This document shows, in pieces, positions 1-8,971 of a stretch of 64,000 bases of DNA. Both the position numbers and the translations under genes were made by a program. Source of the stretch: Pseudomonadota bacterium (GTDB taxonomy: Bacteria > Myxococcota_A > UBA796 > CAJQPC01); contig JAAESX010000067.1 of assembly GCA_024228935.1 (NCBI GenBank), positions 1-64,000 on the forward strand, in the 5' to 3' direction. The notes under the pieces are model-generated. The model did no database searches. It was not told the DNA's origin and worked only from the letters and a program-made list of their open reading frames with translations. Position 1 is the stretch's first letter. Each line of letters begins with the position of its first letter.

Positions 1-577
1 ATCCATTGTGGAGCCGGATCTCGGGCACGTCCTGGCTGACGGCGTCCGCCTCGACCGCGCCGAGCACCTCGATGCGCTCCCGAAGCTCGTCGCGGCTGCA
101 GAAGCCGGCCGCCATGTCCAGGTAGGTCTGGTGATGCCGCGCTTCGCTCTTGAGGAGTGAGCGGTAGAGACGCGCCAGCTCGGGGTCCGCGAGGTTCTCG
201 GCCAACAGCTTCATCCGCTCACAGCTCCGGGCCTCGATGAACGCGCAGCAGACCAGCGTGTCGACCAGGCGGTTGGGCTCCGTCGTCCGACAGCCCTTCC
301 GCAGGAGCCCGGCGTACGGGCTCGGGTGAAGCCGCGCGTATGCGAGGCCCCGCCGCTCGAGGTGGCCCAGAACCCGCTCGAAGTGCTCGAGCTCCTCGCG
401 CGCGAGCTCGGACAGCGGCACCATCAGCTCGTGGTGGTCGCCATACCGGAAGATGAGGTTCAGCGCGGTGCTGGCGGCCTTCTTCTCGCAGTGGGCGTGG
501 TCCAGCAGGATGGTGTCGACGTCCGCCAAGGCGCGGCGAAGCCAGGCCTCGCTGGACGAGGTCGCGAGGTGCAGCAT
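1..577 (-). CDS. miaE: tRNA-(ms2io6A) hydroxylase MiaE, 3' end cut by window edge
   Basis: Non-haem di-iron enzyme that hydroxylates the isopentenyl group of ms2i6A37 in tRNAs reading UNN codons. The 192 visible residues carry the ferritin-like signatures of the family: DHAHCEKKAAST near residue 26, REELEHFERV, IEARSCERM and SEARHHQTYLDMA, supplying the Glu and ExxH iron ligands. The reading frame runs off the left edge. The family is about 200 residues, so only a few are missing. The ATG shares its A with the TGA stop of the nuclease gene upstream (TGATG), which indicates translational coupling. The start gives the expected short N-terminus. Family assignment is confident; the substrate is inferred from the family. 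Confidence 0.93.
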   Translation of the reverse strand, partial: MLHLATSSSEAWLRRALADVDTILLDHAHCEKKAASTALNLIFRYGDHHELMVPLSELAREELEHFERVLGHLERRGLAYARLHPSPYAGLLRKGCRTTEPNRLVDTLVCCAFIEARSCERMKLLAENLADPELARLYRSLLKSEARHHQTYLDMAAGFCSRDELRERIEVLGAVEADAVSQDVPEIRLHNG

Positions 578-1527
578 CAGTTGGCCAGCGTCACGAAGAG
601 CGGCAGATGGTCCGACGACGGGTGGGGGTCGTCGAGGAGACCGGCTCCCTCGACCTGCACGCCGTGGACGAGCAGGTGGTCCAGGCGGCGGTTCGGGCGC
701 TCGGCCGGGAAGGTGAACGCGCCGTCGCCCGCGAGCTCCCAGCCGCCAGACATGCAGACCTCGAGCGTGTCGTCGCCCTGGAAGTCCGTCTCCGGCTCGT
801 CCTCGAACCCCGTGAAGTGTGGCGCGTCGGAGCGCAGCGTGTTGAAGTCGCCCACACAGACCCCCGGGCCGCGGCAGCTCTGCAGCAGGGCGGCAAGGGC
901 TCGGGCCTGGGTGCGCCGGTTGGCCATGTCGAAGGCCTCGAGGTGCACGTTGAAGACGCTCAGCGTGCGACCGAGGCCCAGATCGAGCACGACCTCCTGG
1001 ACGCAGCGATGCAGGTAGAAGCGGTTGTAGACGCGGCCGTTCCTCGCGGGCTGCACCAGCGCATGCCGGCGCTGCTCGAGCACGGGGTACCGCGAGAGCA
1101 CGGCCTGGCCGGACCACATCCGCCCGTACTGCTGCTGGGGCGGCGCGGTGACGGGGTAGGGGACCCACGCCGCGTCCCAGGTCGTGGCGAAGCTGGCGTG
1201 CCGGAGCCCCGTGTGGTCCCGCAGGAACTCGAGCTGGTCGATGTGGCCGGACCGCATCGAGTCCCGGTCGACCTCCTGTAGCGCCACGATGTCGGCGCCT
1301 GACTGGTGGAGCACGTCGCCGATGCGCACCAGGTTCCGCTGGACGTCCTCGCGGGGGAACCTTCGAGCGTCGTCGAGCGTCGGGCCGGCGCCGAAGTGGA
1401 TGTTCCAGCTGGCGACGCGAAGGCGCTCGTGGGCCTCGGGCCGGTCCCGACCACGGAACACGAACGTGTCGTCCGCCGTCGGGCGGTAGACCCCGAACCG
1501 GGGCGCGCTTCGCTTCTTCCGGCTCAT
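577..1527 (-). CDS. Endonuclease/exonuclease/phosphatase family protein
   Basis: A 316-residue member of the EEP fold (DNase I / exonuclease III / sphingomyelinase type), a metal-dependent phosphodiesterase. Fold signatures are in order: RVASWNIHFG (Asn near 42), VALQEVDRDS (Glu 85), VGDFNTL in the last third, RRLDHLLV, and SSDHLPLF with Asp306-His307. There is no signal peptide or membrane segment, so it is probably cytosolic. It is the first gene of a two-gene unit with miaE. The substrate (nucleic acid, phospholipid or inositol phosphate) cannot be read from the sequence. Confidence 0.85.
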   Translation of the reverse strand: MSRKKRSAPRFGVYRPTADDTFVFRGRDRPEAHERLRVASWNIHFGAGPTLDDARRFPREDVQRNLVRIGDVLHQSGADIVALQEVDRDSMRSGHIDQLEFLRDHTGLRHASFATTWDAAWVPYPVTAPPQQQYGRMWSGQAVLSRYPVLEQRRHALVQPARNGRVYNRFYLHRCVQEVVLDLGLGRTLSVFNVHLEAFDMANRRTQARALAALLQSCRGPGVCVGDFNTLRSDAPHFTGFEDEPETDFQGDDTLEVCMSGGWELAGDGAFTFPAERPNRRLDHLLVHGVQVEGAGLLDDPHPSSDHLPLFVTLAN

Positions 1528-1533
1528 CCGACC

Positions 1534-1562
1534 TTGTACCGCGGGGGAAATGGCCCTATATC
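1534..1562 (+). promoter_or_regulatory. Sigma70-like promoter for the radical SAM gene
   Basis: TTGTAC at 1534-1539 and TATATC at 1557-1562 are separated by 17 nt. Transcription would start near 1569, leaving a short leader with AGGAG before the ATG at 1587. Identified by eye from hexamer match and spacing. Confidence 0.5.
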
Positions 1563-1586
1563 GCGCGCATCTTCCCAGGAGCGGTC

Positions 1587-4193
1587 ATGTCCATGCGCCA
1601 GATTCTGCAGGACGACGTCCTTCCTCTCGTCGAGAAGCCGTCGCGGTACCTCGGCACCGAGCTGAACGCGGTCCACAAGGACCTGGAGTCCGTCGACGTG
1701 CGCATCGCGCTCACGTTCCCGGACCTCTACGACCTGGGACTGGGCAACCTGGGCGTCCACATCCTGTACGCCGTGCTGAACGGCATGGACGGGGTCTGGT
1801 GCGAGCGGGCCTATGCCCCGGCGCTCGACCTCGAGGCCATCCTCCGGGAGCGCGGGCTGCCGCTGTTCGCCAACGAGAGCAAGGACTCGCTCGCCGAGTT
1901 TGACGGCGTCGGGTTCACGCTCCAGAGCGAGCTGACCTACACGAACATCCTCAACGTCATCGACCTGGCTGGGCTTCCGCTGCGCGCGGCCGACCGGGAC
2001 GAGCGTCACCCGCTGCTGTTCGCCGGCGGCCCGGCGGTCTTCAACCCCGAGCCCATCGCCCCGTTCTTCGACTGCTTCGTCATGGGCGACGGCGAGGACA
2101 TCGTCATCGAGCTGGTCGAGCTCATCCGCGCGACCCGCGGTCAGCCGCGCATCGAAGTGCTCACGGCGCTCTCGAAGCTCGAGGGCGTGTACGTCCCGGC
2201 GCTCTACCCGATGGACACCCTGCCGGACGGCCGCATCCTGCCCGCCGTCGACGGCCCCATCATCAAGAAGCGCACGCTCAAGGACCTGAACGGCGCCACG
2301 TTCCCGGTCGACTACATCGTGCCGTTCACCCAGCAGGTGCACGACCGCGTCTCGCTCGAGGTCCTGCGGGGCTGCACCCAGGGCTGCCGCTTCTGCCAGG
2401 CGGGCATGACGACCCGGCCGGTTCGCGAGCGCACCATCGACAACGTCGAGAAGCTGATGGAGCGGACGCTGGAGAAGACGGGGTATGAGGAGGTCTCGCT
2501 CGTCTCCCTGAGCACCTGCGACTACAGCAGCGTCCAGCAGCTGGTGGACCGCGTCGCCGACAAGGCCGCCGCCGACCGGGTCAGCGTCTCGCTCCCGTCG
2601 CTGCGACTCGACAGCTTCAGTGTGGGCCTCGCTGACCGGGTCGCCGACGTGCGCCGCAGCGGCCTGACGTTCGCTCCCGAGGCCGCCAGCCCCCGACTCC
2701 GCGCCATCATCAACAAGTGGATTCCGGACGAGGAGCTCCTGACCATGGCCGACCAGGCCTATGGCTCCGGCTGGAAGCACGTGAAGCTCTACTTCATGAT
2801 CGGCCTGCCCACCGAGCGGGACGACGACATCGAGGCGATCGCCGATCTGACGCTTCGGACGCTGGCGGTGGGCAAGGAACACAAGCGGACCGCTCGCGTG
2901 AACACGGGCGTCTCGACGTTCGTCCCGAAGCCGTTCACCCCGTTCCAGTGGGCCCGGCAGGTCGACATCCGTGAGACCGAGCGCAAGCAGGCCATCCTGG
3001 ACTCCCGCTTCGGCCGGAACCCCGGCGTGAAGTTCGGCCGCCACAACGCCGCCGAGACCTTCCTCGAGGGCCTGGTGACCCGTGCGGACCGACGCGGTGC
3101 CGACCTGATCGAGGCGGCATTCCACAACGGCGCCCGGTTCGACGCCTGGGGCGAGCACCTGGACATGAACGCCTGGAACCAGGCCATCGAGTCGACCGGC
3201 TTCTCGGTCGAGGACGCCCTGCGCGAGCGGGCCCTCGACGAGCGCCTGCCCTGGGACCACATCGACATCAACATCCCCAAGTCGTGGTTCGTCGAGGACT
3301 GGGAGCGCGCGCTCGAGCTGAAGCACGCCGAGGACTGCCGCCACAAGCGTTGCCACAAGTGTGGCGTCATCGACGTCGAGCGCGAGCTGTGCGCCAGCAT
3401 GCTCCGCGACAACATCGAGGCGCGGAAGGCGGCCAAGGCCTACGAGCCGACGCCGAAGCTGGTTCGCGAGCCCAAGGAGGGCGTCCAGCGGGTCCGGTTC
3501 CGCATCGGACGCGTCGACGACGTCCGCTTCCTGTCGCACCTGGAGATGATGAACGCCTGGTTCCGCTCGCTTCGTCGGGCTCGGGCGCCGCTCGCGTACA
3601 CGCAGGGCTTCCACGCCCATCCGCGCATCAACTTCAGCGCGGCCCTCCCGACCGGAGAGGAGACCACCGGCGACTACATGGACGTCGTGCTCGAGGAGCG
3701 CGCCGACGTGGCCGAGCTGTTCAGCCGGCTCCAGGCCACGGTCCCCAAGGGCTTCCTGGTGCTGGGGGCCGCCGAGGCCCCGCTGAAGACGCCCTCGCTC
3801 ATGTCCAGCGTGAAGAGCATCACCTACACGCTGATGACCCCCGGTGACCGCGAGGAGATCGCGACGCGGCTCTGGTCGCTGATGGCGAGCGAGACCATCG
3901 AGAGCGAGCGCACCGTGAAGCTGCGCGGCAAGAAAAGGGGCAGGGGACGCCGGCGCGTGAAGGAGCGGAAGATGATCGACATCAAGCCCTTCATCTCGGG
4001 CCTGTCTGTCCGCGAGGGCGAGGGGGAGGTCGTGATCATCGACTTCGAGACGGTCCACATCGAGCAGAAGATGGCGAAGCCGAAGGAGATCGTTGCGTTG
4101 TTGGGCCTCGATCCCGTTCGGACCCGCGTGCTCAAGCGTGAGACGGTCCTCGGCGAGCACAACGTCGCCGTCCAGGAGACCGCGACGTGTTGA
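1587..4193 (+). CDS. TIGR03960-type B12-binding-like radical SAM protein fused to DUF2344
   Basis: An 868-residue two-part protein. Residues 1-200 resemble the cobalamin-binding-like domain of this family. The radical SAM cluster site is CTQGCRFC (Cys263, Cys267, Cys270, spacing CxxxCxxC), followed by a SAM-type barrel with LSTCDYSS and TFAPEAAS. From about 633 the DUF2344/TIGR03936 module begins (VQRVRFRIGRVDDVRF, LSHLEMM, TQGFHAHPRINF). In many bacteria this protein lies next to ribonuclease G and ribosomal protein L21 genes; that context is absent here. Its reaction is not established for the family. The ATG follows AGGAG at a good distance. It overlaps the next gene by 7 nt. Confidence 0.9.
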   Translation: MSMRQILQDDVLPLVEKPSRYLGTELNAVHKDLESVDVRIALTFPDLYDLGLGNLGVHILYAVLNGMDGVWCERAYAPALDLEAILRERGLPLFANESKDSLAEFDGVGFTLQSELTYTNILNVIDLAGLPLRAADRDERHPLLFAGGPAVFNPEPIAPFFDCFVMGDGEDIVIELVELIRATRGQPRIEVLTALSKLEGVYVPALYPMDTLPDGRILPAVDGPIIKKRTLKDLNGATFPVDYIVPFTQQVHDRVSLEVLRGCTQGCRFCQAGMTTRPVRERTIDNVEKLMERTLEKTGYEEVSLVSLSTCDYSSVQQLVDRVADKAAADRVSVSLPSLRLDSFSVGLADRVADVRRSGLTFAPEAASPRLRAIINKWIPDEELLTMADQAYGSGWKHVKLYFMIGLPTERDDDIEAIADLTLRTLAVGKEHKRTARVNTGVSTFVPKPFTPFQWARQVDIRETERKQAILDSRFGRNPGVKFGRHNAAETFLEGLVTRADRRGADLIEAAFHNGARFDAWGEHLDMNAWNQAIESTGFSVEDALRERALDERLPWDHIDINIPKSWFVEDWERALELKHAEDCRHKRCHKCGVIDVERELCASMLRDNIEARKAAKAYEPTPKLVREPKEGVQRVRFRIGRVDDVRFLSHLEMMNAWFRSLRRARAPLAYTQGFHAHPRINFSAALPTGEETTGDYMDVVLEERADVAELFSRLQATVPKGFLVLGAAEAPLKTPSLMSSVKSITYTLMTPGDREEIATRLWSLMASETIESERTVKLRGKKRGRGRRRVKERKMIDIKPFISGLSVREGEGEVVIIDFETVHIEQKMAKPKEIVALLGLDPVRTRVLKRETVLGEHNVAVQETATC

Positions 4194-4915
4194 TGCTCCT
4201 GCTGGCCTGTGGCAAGTCCCCCGACGTCTTCGTGGCGGCTGCGGCCCAGGCGCCCAAGGAGCTCGGCACCGTCGGCCTGGCGGCTCCCGTGTTCCTCGAG
4301 GACACGAGCGAGACCCCGTTCGACGACGGCGTGTACGTCGGGAACATCGTGCTGTCCGGCGGGTACGTCGTGACCGAGCGCGGCGAGTACGGCATGCAGA
4401 CGCACAGCAAGGAGATCACGCTCTCGGGCGAGGACACCTACCGGACGCTCTCGCACGACACGGTCTCGCAGATGTTCGAGACCTCACTGACCGAGTCCGG
4501 GACGACCTGGCTGGCCGTCGAGGTCGTCGGTGGCGCGCCCGAGCGCCGCAAGCTGCGCGGGTCCCACGAGGAAGACGGCACGGACAACGTGAACCTGCCG
4601 CGCTTCACGCTGTCACCGTCCGCCATCGAGCCGGTCGAGGGCGTGGATCACGTTCTCGTGCCCTACGTCGTCCGGTACTACTCCCACAACGCGGGGTGGT
4701 TCTACGGACAGGAGAAGGGCTGCGGCGCCGGGGCTCGGCTCCGCGTGCTGTGGGTCCTTCACGACGCCCACAGCGGAGGCGTGGCCGCGTGGCGGGACAT
4801 CGACGTCCGCCACATCGACCCGTACCTCTTCTCTCCGAGCTCAGCGGAGATCGAGGACGCGCTGATCGAGGTCGAGACGCTGCTGCGCCGCGACCTCGAT
4901 CGGCACCTCTTCTAG
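4187..4915 (+). CDS. Putative lipoprotein, unknown function
   Basis: A 242-residue protein not recognised beyond its export signal. The start is GTG 4187 or ATG 4193; both overlap the stop of the radical SAM gene, and the ATG shares an A with TGA. Either gives a very short hydrophobic leader ending in LLLAC, a lipobox-like site only 5-7 residues from the N-terminus with no Lys or Arg before the Cys. The mature part is acidic and looks like mixed beta structure (GNIVLSGGYVVTERGEYG, YVVRYYSHNAGWFYG). It ends immediately before the stop of the convergent gene at 4916, leaving no room for a terminator. Confidence 0.7.
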   Translation: MLMLLLACGKSPDVFVAAAAQAPKELGTVGLAAPVFLEDTSETPFDDGVYVGNIVLSGGYVVTERGEYGMQTHSKEITLSGEDTYRTLSHDTVSQMFETSLTESGTTWLAVEVVGGAPERRKLRGSHEEDGTDNVNLPRFTLSPSAIEPVEGVDHVLVPYVVRYYSHNAGWFYGQEKGCGAGARLRVLWVLHDAHSGGVAAWRDIDVRHIDPYLFSPSSAEIEDALIEVETLLRRDLDRHLF

Positions 4916-5377
4916 CTACTGGTTGACCGTCGGGCGGTCGCCGATCTTGACGCCCTTGGCCTCGATCGTCGTGCACTTGGTGCCGAACAGGACGTACGGT
5001 CCGAGCGGGATGCCGTTGACCTCGTGGTGGATGCGGGGAGCGAGCAGGTGCGTCGCCTCGGGCATCTTCTCCAGGGCGACGTACAGCGCGCGGCTGCCCT
5101 CGCGGCCCATGGCCATGTTGTTCATCATCATGGCGCCAGCGCCGACGGTGCCGTCGAGCGTCATGGTGCCGGGCGTCATCATGGCGCCCTCGTCCTTGAA
5201 CAGGTGACCGAAGTCGATGCCGACGATGTAGGTGCCACACTCCTCGGCGTTGGTGCTGCCGAGGACCGTGTAGTCCGCCTTAGCGAACGGAATCGGCGCG
5301 GCGGGGATGGTAGCGCCCTTGAGCGAGCAACCGGTGAAGATGCCGAGAGCGAGCGCGGCGAGTGCGAGACGCTTCAT
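4916..5377 (-). CDS. Putative lipoprotein, unknown function
   Basis: A 153-residue protein with a conventional lipoprotein leader: MKRLALAALALGIFTGC, basic n-region and lipobox FTGC. The mature region has a Met/Gly-rich middle (GAMMTPGTMTLDG, AGAMMMNNMAMG) and an end segment (LLAPRIHHEVNGIPLGPY, TIEAKGVKIGD) reminiscent of small TRL-like or DUF6567-like lipoproteins, but not enough to assign it. GGAGG lies 8 nt before the ATG. The gene has its own promoter and converges with no gap on the preceding lipoprotein gene. Confidence 0.75.
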   Translation of the reverse strand: MKRLALAALALGIFTGCSLKGATIPAAPIPFAKADYTVLGSTNAEECGTYIVGIDFGHLFKDEGAMMTPGTMTLDGTVGAGAMMMNNMAMGREGSRALYVALEKMPEATHLLAPRIHHEVNGIPLGPYVLFGTKCTTIEAKGVKIGDRPTVNQ

Positions 5378-5415
5378 GTGGATTCCCTCCGAGGGATTCG
5401 TCTGAGTGGACGCGT

Positions 5416-5444
5416 AGCGTATGGCGCCTCCAAACCGGGGGCAA
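5416..5444 (-). promoter_or_regulatory. Sigma70-like promoter for the lipoprotein at 4916-5377
   Basis: On the minus strand TTGCCC (5439-5444) and TACGCT (5416-5421) are 17 nt apart, giving a leader of about 30 nt. Confidence 0.45.
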
Positions 5445-5474
5445 CCGCGTTAGAGCGAGGGCCCGGAGGCATGC

Positions 5475-6614
5475 GTGTACGAGCTCGACGAGACCCAGGA
5501 AGACCTTCGCGCCGCGGCGCGTGAAGCGGCGCAGGCGATCCTCGGTCCGACCCTGGAAGAAGCGGATGAGAACGAGGAGTTCGACAAGGAGCTCTTCCGC
5601 CAGCTCGGCGAGGCCGGGCTCTGTGGCGTCCAGACGGCCGAGGAGCACGGCGGCCTGGGCCTCGGCTACTTCGAGTACACGCTCGTGCTCGAGGAGATCG
5701 CTCGCGTGAGCGCCTCGTGGGGCGTGTGCGTGGCGGTGAACGGCCTGCCCCAGGTCATCCTCGCCGAGTACGGCAGCGAGACCCAGAAGGAGCGCTACCT
5801 GCCTGGTCTCGCCGGTGGCGAGCTGCTCGGCGCGTTCGCCTTGTCCGAGCCCGAGTCCGGCTCCGATGCCGGCAGCCTGGCGACCACCGCCGTTCGTGAT
5901 GGCGAGCACTACGTCCTGAACGGGACGAAGTTCTGGATCACCCACGGCGGCTACGCCGACGTGTACATCGTGATGGCGCGCACAGGAGGGCAGGGTGCTC
6001 GCGGGATCTCGGCCTTCGTCGTCGAGGGCGACCAGCAGGGCCTGACCTTCGGCAAGAAAGAGAAGAAGATGGGGCTGCGCGCCAGCCCCACGGTCGAGCT
6101 CATCTTCGAGGACGCCCGCATCCCGGCGTCTGCGCTCATCGGCGAGGAAGGCATCGGCTTCAAGGTGGCGCTCTCGGCGCTGGACTCGGGCCGAATCACG
6201 ATCGGGAGCATCGCCAACGGGCTCTCCCAGGGCGCGCTCGACGTCGCCGCGGCGTACACCTGCCAGCGGCGCCAGTTCAAGAAGCCCATCATCGACTTCC
6301 AGGGCGTCTCGTTCATGCTCGCCGACATGGCGACGAAGCTGGAGTGCTCACGCCTCATCGTGCGGAAGGCCGCCTGGCTCCGCGACGCCGGACGCGAGTA
6401 CAGCGCCGTCGCCGCGATGGCCAAGTGCATGGCCACGGACAGCAGCCTGGCGGTCACCTCGGACGCCGTCCAGTGCCTCGGCGGCTACGGCTACACCCGC
6501 GAGTACCCGGTCGAGCGGTACATGCGAGATGCCAAGGTCATGCAGATCGTCGAGGGCACCAACCAGGTGCAACGCCTCGTGATTGGCAGGCACTTGAAAC
6601 GCCAGTACTCGTGA
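5475..6614 (+). CDS. Acyl-CoA dehydrogenase
   Basis: A 379-residue FAD enzyme that introduces the alpha-beta double bond into acyl-CoA in fatty or branched-chain acid breakdown. Both family signatures are present: FALSEPESGSDAGSL in the middle domain, and QCLGGYGYTREYPVERYMRD in the C-terminal helical domain. QIVEGTNQVQ carries the usual catalytic Glu of short-chain and related dehydrogenases. The GTG start follows GGAGG by 5 nt; an ATG at 5471 is out of frame. No electron-transfer flavoprotein or other beta-oxidation gene is adjacent, so chain-length specificity is open. Confidence 0.92.
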   Translation: MYELDETQEDLRAAAREAAQAILGPTLEEADENEEFDKELFRQLGEAGLCGVQTAEEHGGLGLGYFEYTLVLEEIARVSASWGVCVAVNGLPQVILAEYGSETQKERYLPGLAGGELLGAFALSEPESGSDAGSLATTAVRDGEHYVLNGTKFWITHGGYADVYIVMARTGGQGARGISAFVVEGDQQGLTFGKKEKKMGLRASPTVELIFEDARIPASALIGEEGIGFKVALSALDSGRITIGSIANGLSQGALDVAAAYTCQRRQFKKPIIDFQGVSFMLADMATKLECSRLIVRKAAWLRDAGREYSAVAAMAKCMATDSSLAVTSDAVQCLGGYGYTREYPVERYMRDAKVMQIVEGTNQVQRLVIGRHLKRQYS

Positions 6615-6665
6615 AGCAAGTAATATGGCCGACGCGCGACGTGAGAACAGGGCGGTGGCGACCTC

Positions 6666-8012
6666 ATGAAGATCTGTAGCCTTTGCGGCACAACCTACGA
6701 TGCTCGCGTAGATTTCTGCTTTCGTGACGGTACGCCACTGGCGCGCGTGACGGACGACACGGACGTTCCCGAGTCGCCCAAGCGCGAGGCGCTGCCCGAA
6801 GTCGGCCCGCCTGGCGCCGCGGACCCGTTCGATGCGCCCGAGCCCGGGTCACTTCGTTTCGACGACGTGCCCGAGCCGATGGGGCTCAAGGGTGTGCTCC
6901 CGGACACCGGCTCGGATCTGCCCGAGCCGCAGCACGTCGCGACGAACCTCGAGGTGCCCCAGGGCCTGTCCGAGTCGCCGACGATTCCTGTACCGATGGA
7001 CCAATCGCGCCCGTTCCTCGAGGAGCCGGCCGAGCCCGCCGATGAGCCCGACTCGCCGGAAGCGCTCGCCGAGACCGTGGACCAGCCCGTCGCGGCTGAG
7101 TCCGTTGCCGAAGAGCCCAGCGTCGACGAGGAGCCCGAGCCGGTGGAGCCGGTCTTCGGCGGTGGTGTCGAGGACCTGGACTTCCCGGACGGCGGAGGCG
7201 GGGCCGACTGGGCCGACGACGAGCCTCCGCCCGCGAAGAAGAGCATGCTGCCGGTCTTCGGCGGCTTGATCGCGCTGATCCTCATCGGTGGCATCGGCGC
7301 GGTGTTCTTCACGAACGGCGACAAGGAAGAGACCCCCGAGGCGGAGCCGACCGCGGTCGTCGCGCCGCCCGACGTCGAGAAGCGCGAGCCCGTCGTCGCC
7401 GACGTCGCGCCCGAGGTGGAAGAGCCCGAGGTGGAGGAGCCCGAGGTCGAGGAGCCCGAGGCCGTGGCGGCGATCGACCCGACGCCCACGCGCTCGAAGG
7501 CGACGTCGAAGGCGTCCAAGGGCTCGAAGACCTCGAGCGCAGACCGCGTCGCGCCGGCCGACGACCCGTGGGGTAGCGCCGGAAACGACGTCCAGCCGTC
7601 CACGGTCGCGATGCGGGTCCGTACGACGCCGCCAGGCGCCACGATCTTCGTCGATGGCCGAAGCGTCGGGAAGTCGCCGACGAGCGTCGACGTCGACCCG
7701 GGACGCCACGACGTTCGGGCCGAGATGTCCGGGTACGAGACCACGAGCATCGCGACGATGGCCGAAGGCGCCGCGACCGATGCGCTGGTGACGCTCAAGA
7801 AGAAGGCGGCAGCGAAGGCGGCCGTCAGGCTGTTCGGACCCGCGGGAGCCCAGGTGTTCCTGGGCGGCGCGAGCATTGGGTACGTGCCGGTCCAGACCGA
7901 GCTCACCGCGGGAACGCACGAGTTCAAGGTCGTGACGGCCGAGGGCACGTTCTACAAGGTCACGCGCAGCGTCGCCGCCGAAGGTGGAAGCGTCGCGCTG
8001 ATGCCGGAGTAG
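6666..8012 (+). CDS. Zinc-ribbon / PEGA-domain membrane protein
   Basis: A 448-residue protein with a short N-terminal zinc-ribbon-like knuckle (CSLCGTTYDARVDFCFRDG: three Cys, with Asp where the fourth ligand would be, as in the common FCPxDG variants). A long Pro/Glu-rich linker follows, then one transmembrane helix near residues 192-214 and a second acidic linker with EVEEP repeats. Two PEGA-type beta domains complete it (TTPPGATIFVDGRSVGKSP and GPAGAQVFLGGASIGYVP). PEGA domains are surface or periplasmic modules often attached to kinases in this group. Topology is inferred as a cytoplasmic knuckle with exported PEGA domains. An AT-rich TAATAT lies at 6621. Confidence 0.75.
   Translation: MKICSLCGTTYDARVDFCFRDGTPLARVTDDTDVPESPKREALPEVGPPGAADPFDAPEPGSLRFDDVPEPMGLKGVLPDTGSDLPEPQHVATNLEVPQGLSESPTIPVPMDQSRPFLEEPAEPADEPDSPEALAETVDQPVAAESVAEEPSVDEEPEPVEPVFGGGVEDLDFPDGGGGADWADDEPPPAKKSMLPVFGGLIALILIGGIGAVFFTNGDKEETPEAEPTAVVAPPDVEKREPVVADVAPEVEEPEVEEPEVEEPEAVAAIDPTPTRSKATSKASKGSKTSSADRVAPADDPWGSAGNDVQPSTVAMRVRTTPPGATIFVDGRSVGKSPTSVDVDPGRHDVRAEMSGYETTSIATMAEGAATDALVTLKKKAAAKAAVRLFGPAGAQVFLGGASIGYVPVQTELTAGTHEFKVVTAEGTFYKVTRSVAAEGGSVALMPE
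7406..7464 (+). repeat. Short in-frame tandem repeat encoding EVEEP units
   Basis: About 12-15 nt units (GAGGTGGAGGAGCCC and variants) repeated roughly four times in the linker after the transmembrane helix of the PEGA protein. Confidence 0.6.
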
Positions 8013-8059
8013 CGCGGGGTGGGGACCACAAGGTCCTCGGTTCATATAGCGCATTGAAC

Positions 8060-8073
8060 ATAATATCCATTAT
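8060..8073 (+). promoter_or_regulatory. AT-rich inverted repeat upstream of the MopE-type lipoprotein gene
   Basis: ATAAT-ATCC-ATTAT lies inside an unusually AT-rich stretch (8041-8075) of this GC-rich region. It also contains TTGAAC at 8054. It probably marks the promoter or operator of the downstream gene, but no hexamer pair with correct spacing is clear. Confidence 0.35.
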
Positions 8074-8115
8074 CGGAACATCCTGATGTGTCTGGCGAGG
8101 GGATATCCTCCGGCC

Positions 8116-8955
8116 GTGCTGCTCTTCGTCCTCTCGTGTGCTCCCGCTGACCAGGCCTACTTCGTGGGGGCGGCCGAGGTCATCACCGACGACGCGGTCG
8201 TGTTCGCGGCCACTGGGCTCGACGGTCTGACCACGAGTTCCATCACCCTGACGAACACGGGCCACACCGCGGTCACCGTCGACGTCGAGGTCAAGGGACG
8301 CGGGTTCGCGGCCGACGTGCCCGAGCTGCTCCTGGACCCGGACGGCGCTGCGGACCTGGCCTTGTGGTTCACGCCCTATGGGCGCGAGGACGCCGCGGGC
8401 GAGCTCCTTCTCACCAGCGACGTCGGTACGAGGGTCGTCACGCTCACAGGGTCGACGCTCGCCGACGCGGACGAGGACGGCCACGAGCACCTGGATCTGG
8501 GTGGCGACGACTGCGACGACACGGACGCGACCATCTACACGGGCGCGGACGAGGTCTGGTACGACGACATCGATCAGGACTGTCTTGGCGGCGACGACTG
8601 GGACGCCGATCTGGACGGCTTCGCGGCCGAGCCCGAGGGCCTGGACTGCGACGACACCCGCGCGGACGCACATCCTGGCGGCACCGAGGTCTGGTACGAC
8701 GGCGTCGATCAGGACTGCGAGGGCGACTCCGACTTCGATCAGGACCACGACGGGTACGAGGTCTTCGAGGACACGAGCTATCCCGACCACGACTGCGACG
8801 ATCTGGCCGAGAACGTGAACCCCGGCGTGCCGGAGCTCTGGTACAACGGCACCGACGACGACTGCAGCGGCGGTTCCGACTACGACCAGGACGGAGACGG
8901 CGTCGAGTGGCCCGACGACTGCAACGACACCGACCCGAGCGTCGGCACCTGCTGA
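8116..8955 (+). CDS. MopE-type Asp-rich repeat lipoprotein with ASH-like domain
   Basis: About 279 residues from GTG 8116; an ATG at 8086 in the same frame would add ten residues. The leader MLLFVLSC is a very short lipobox-like signal. Residues 20-115 form an ASH / choice-of-anchor beta domain ([38 protein letters not shown]). The rest is four units of the putative metal-binding MopE motif, built around [20 protein letters not shown] and DYDQDGDGV. Such repeats bind Cu or Ca in characterised cases; binding here is inferred. Mature location is probably the cell surface. A homologous repeat array occurs in the lipoprotein at 38830-40839. Confidence 0.78.
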   Translation: MLLFVLSCAPADQAYFVGAAEVITDDAVVFAATGLDGLTTSSITLTNTGHTAVTVDVEVKGRGFAADVPELLLDPDGAADLALWFTPYGREDAAGELLLTSDVGTRVVTLTGSTLADADEDGHEHLDLGGDDCDDTDATIYTGADEVWYDDIDQDCLGGDDWDADLDGFAAEPEGLDCDDTRADAHPGGTEVWYDGVDQDCEGDSDFDQDHDGYEVFEDTSYPDHDCDDLAENVNPGVPELWYNGTDDDCSGGSDYDQDGDGVEWPDDCNDTDPSVGTC

Positions 8956-8971
8956 GCCGCGTCCGAGCCTT

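Noticed and set aside
1524..4160. An 878-codon open frame antisense to the radical SAM gene
   Set aside because: It lacks any recognisable domain, has the skewed Arg/Asp/Val/His composition typical of antisense frames in GC-rich DNA, and the opposite strand encodes a clear family member.
8086..8115. ATG 8086 as start of the MopE-type lipoprotein
   Set aside because: It would give leader [18 protein letters not shown], which contains a basic residue, but no ribosome-binding site precedes it. GTG 8116 has GAGGGGAT upstream. This remains an open alternative.
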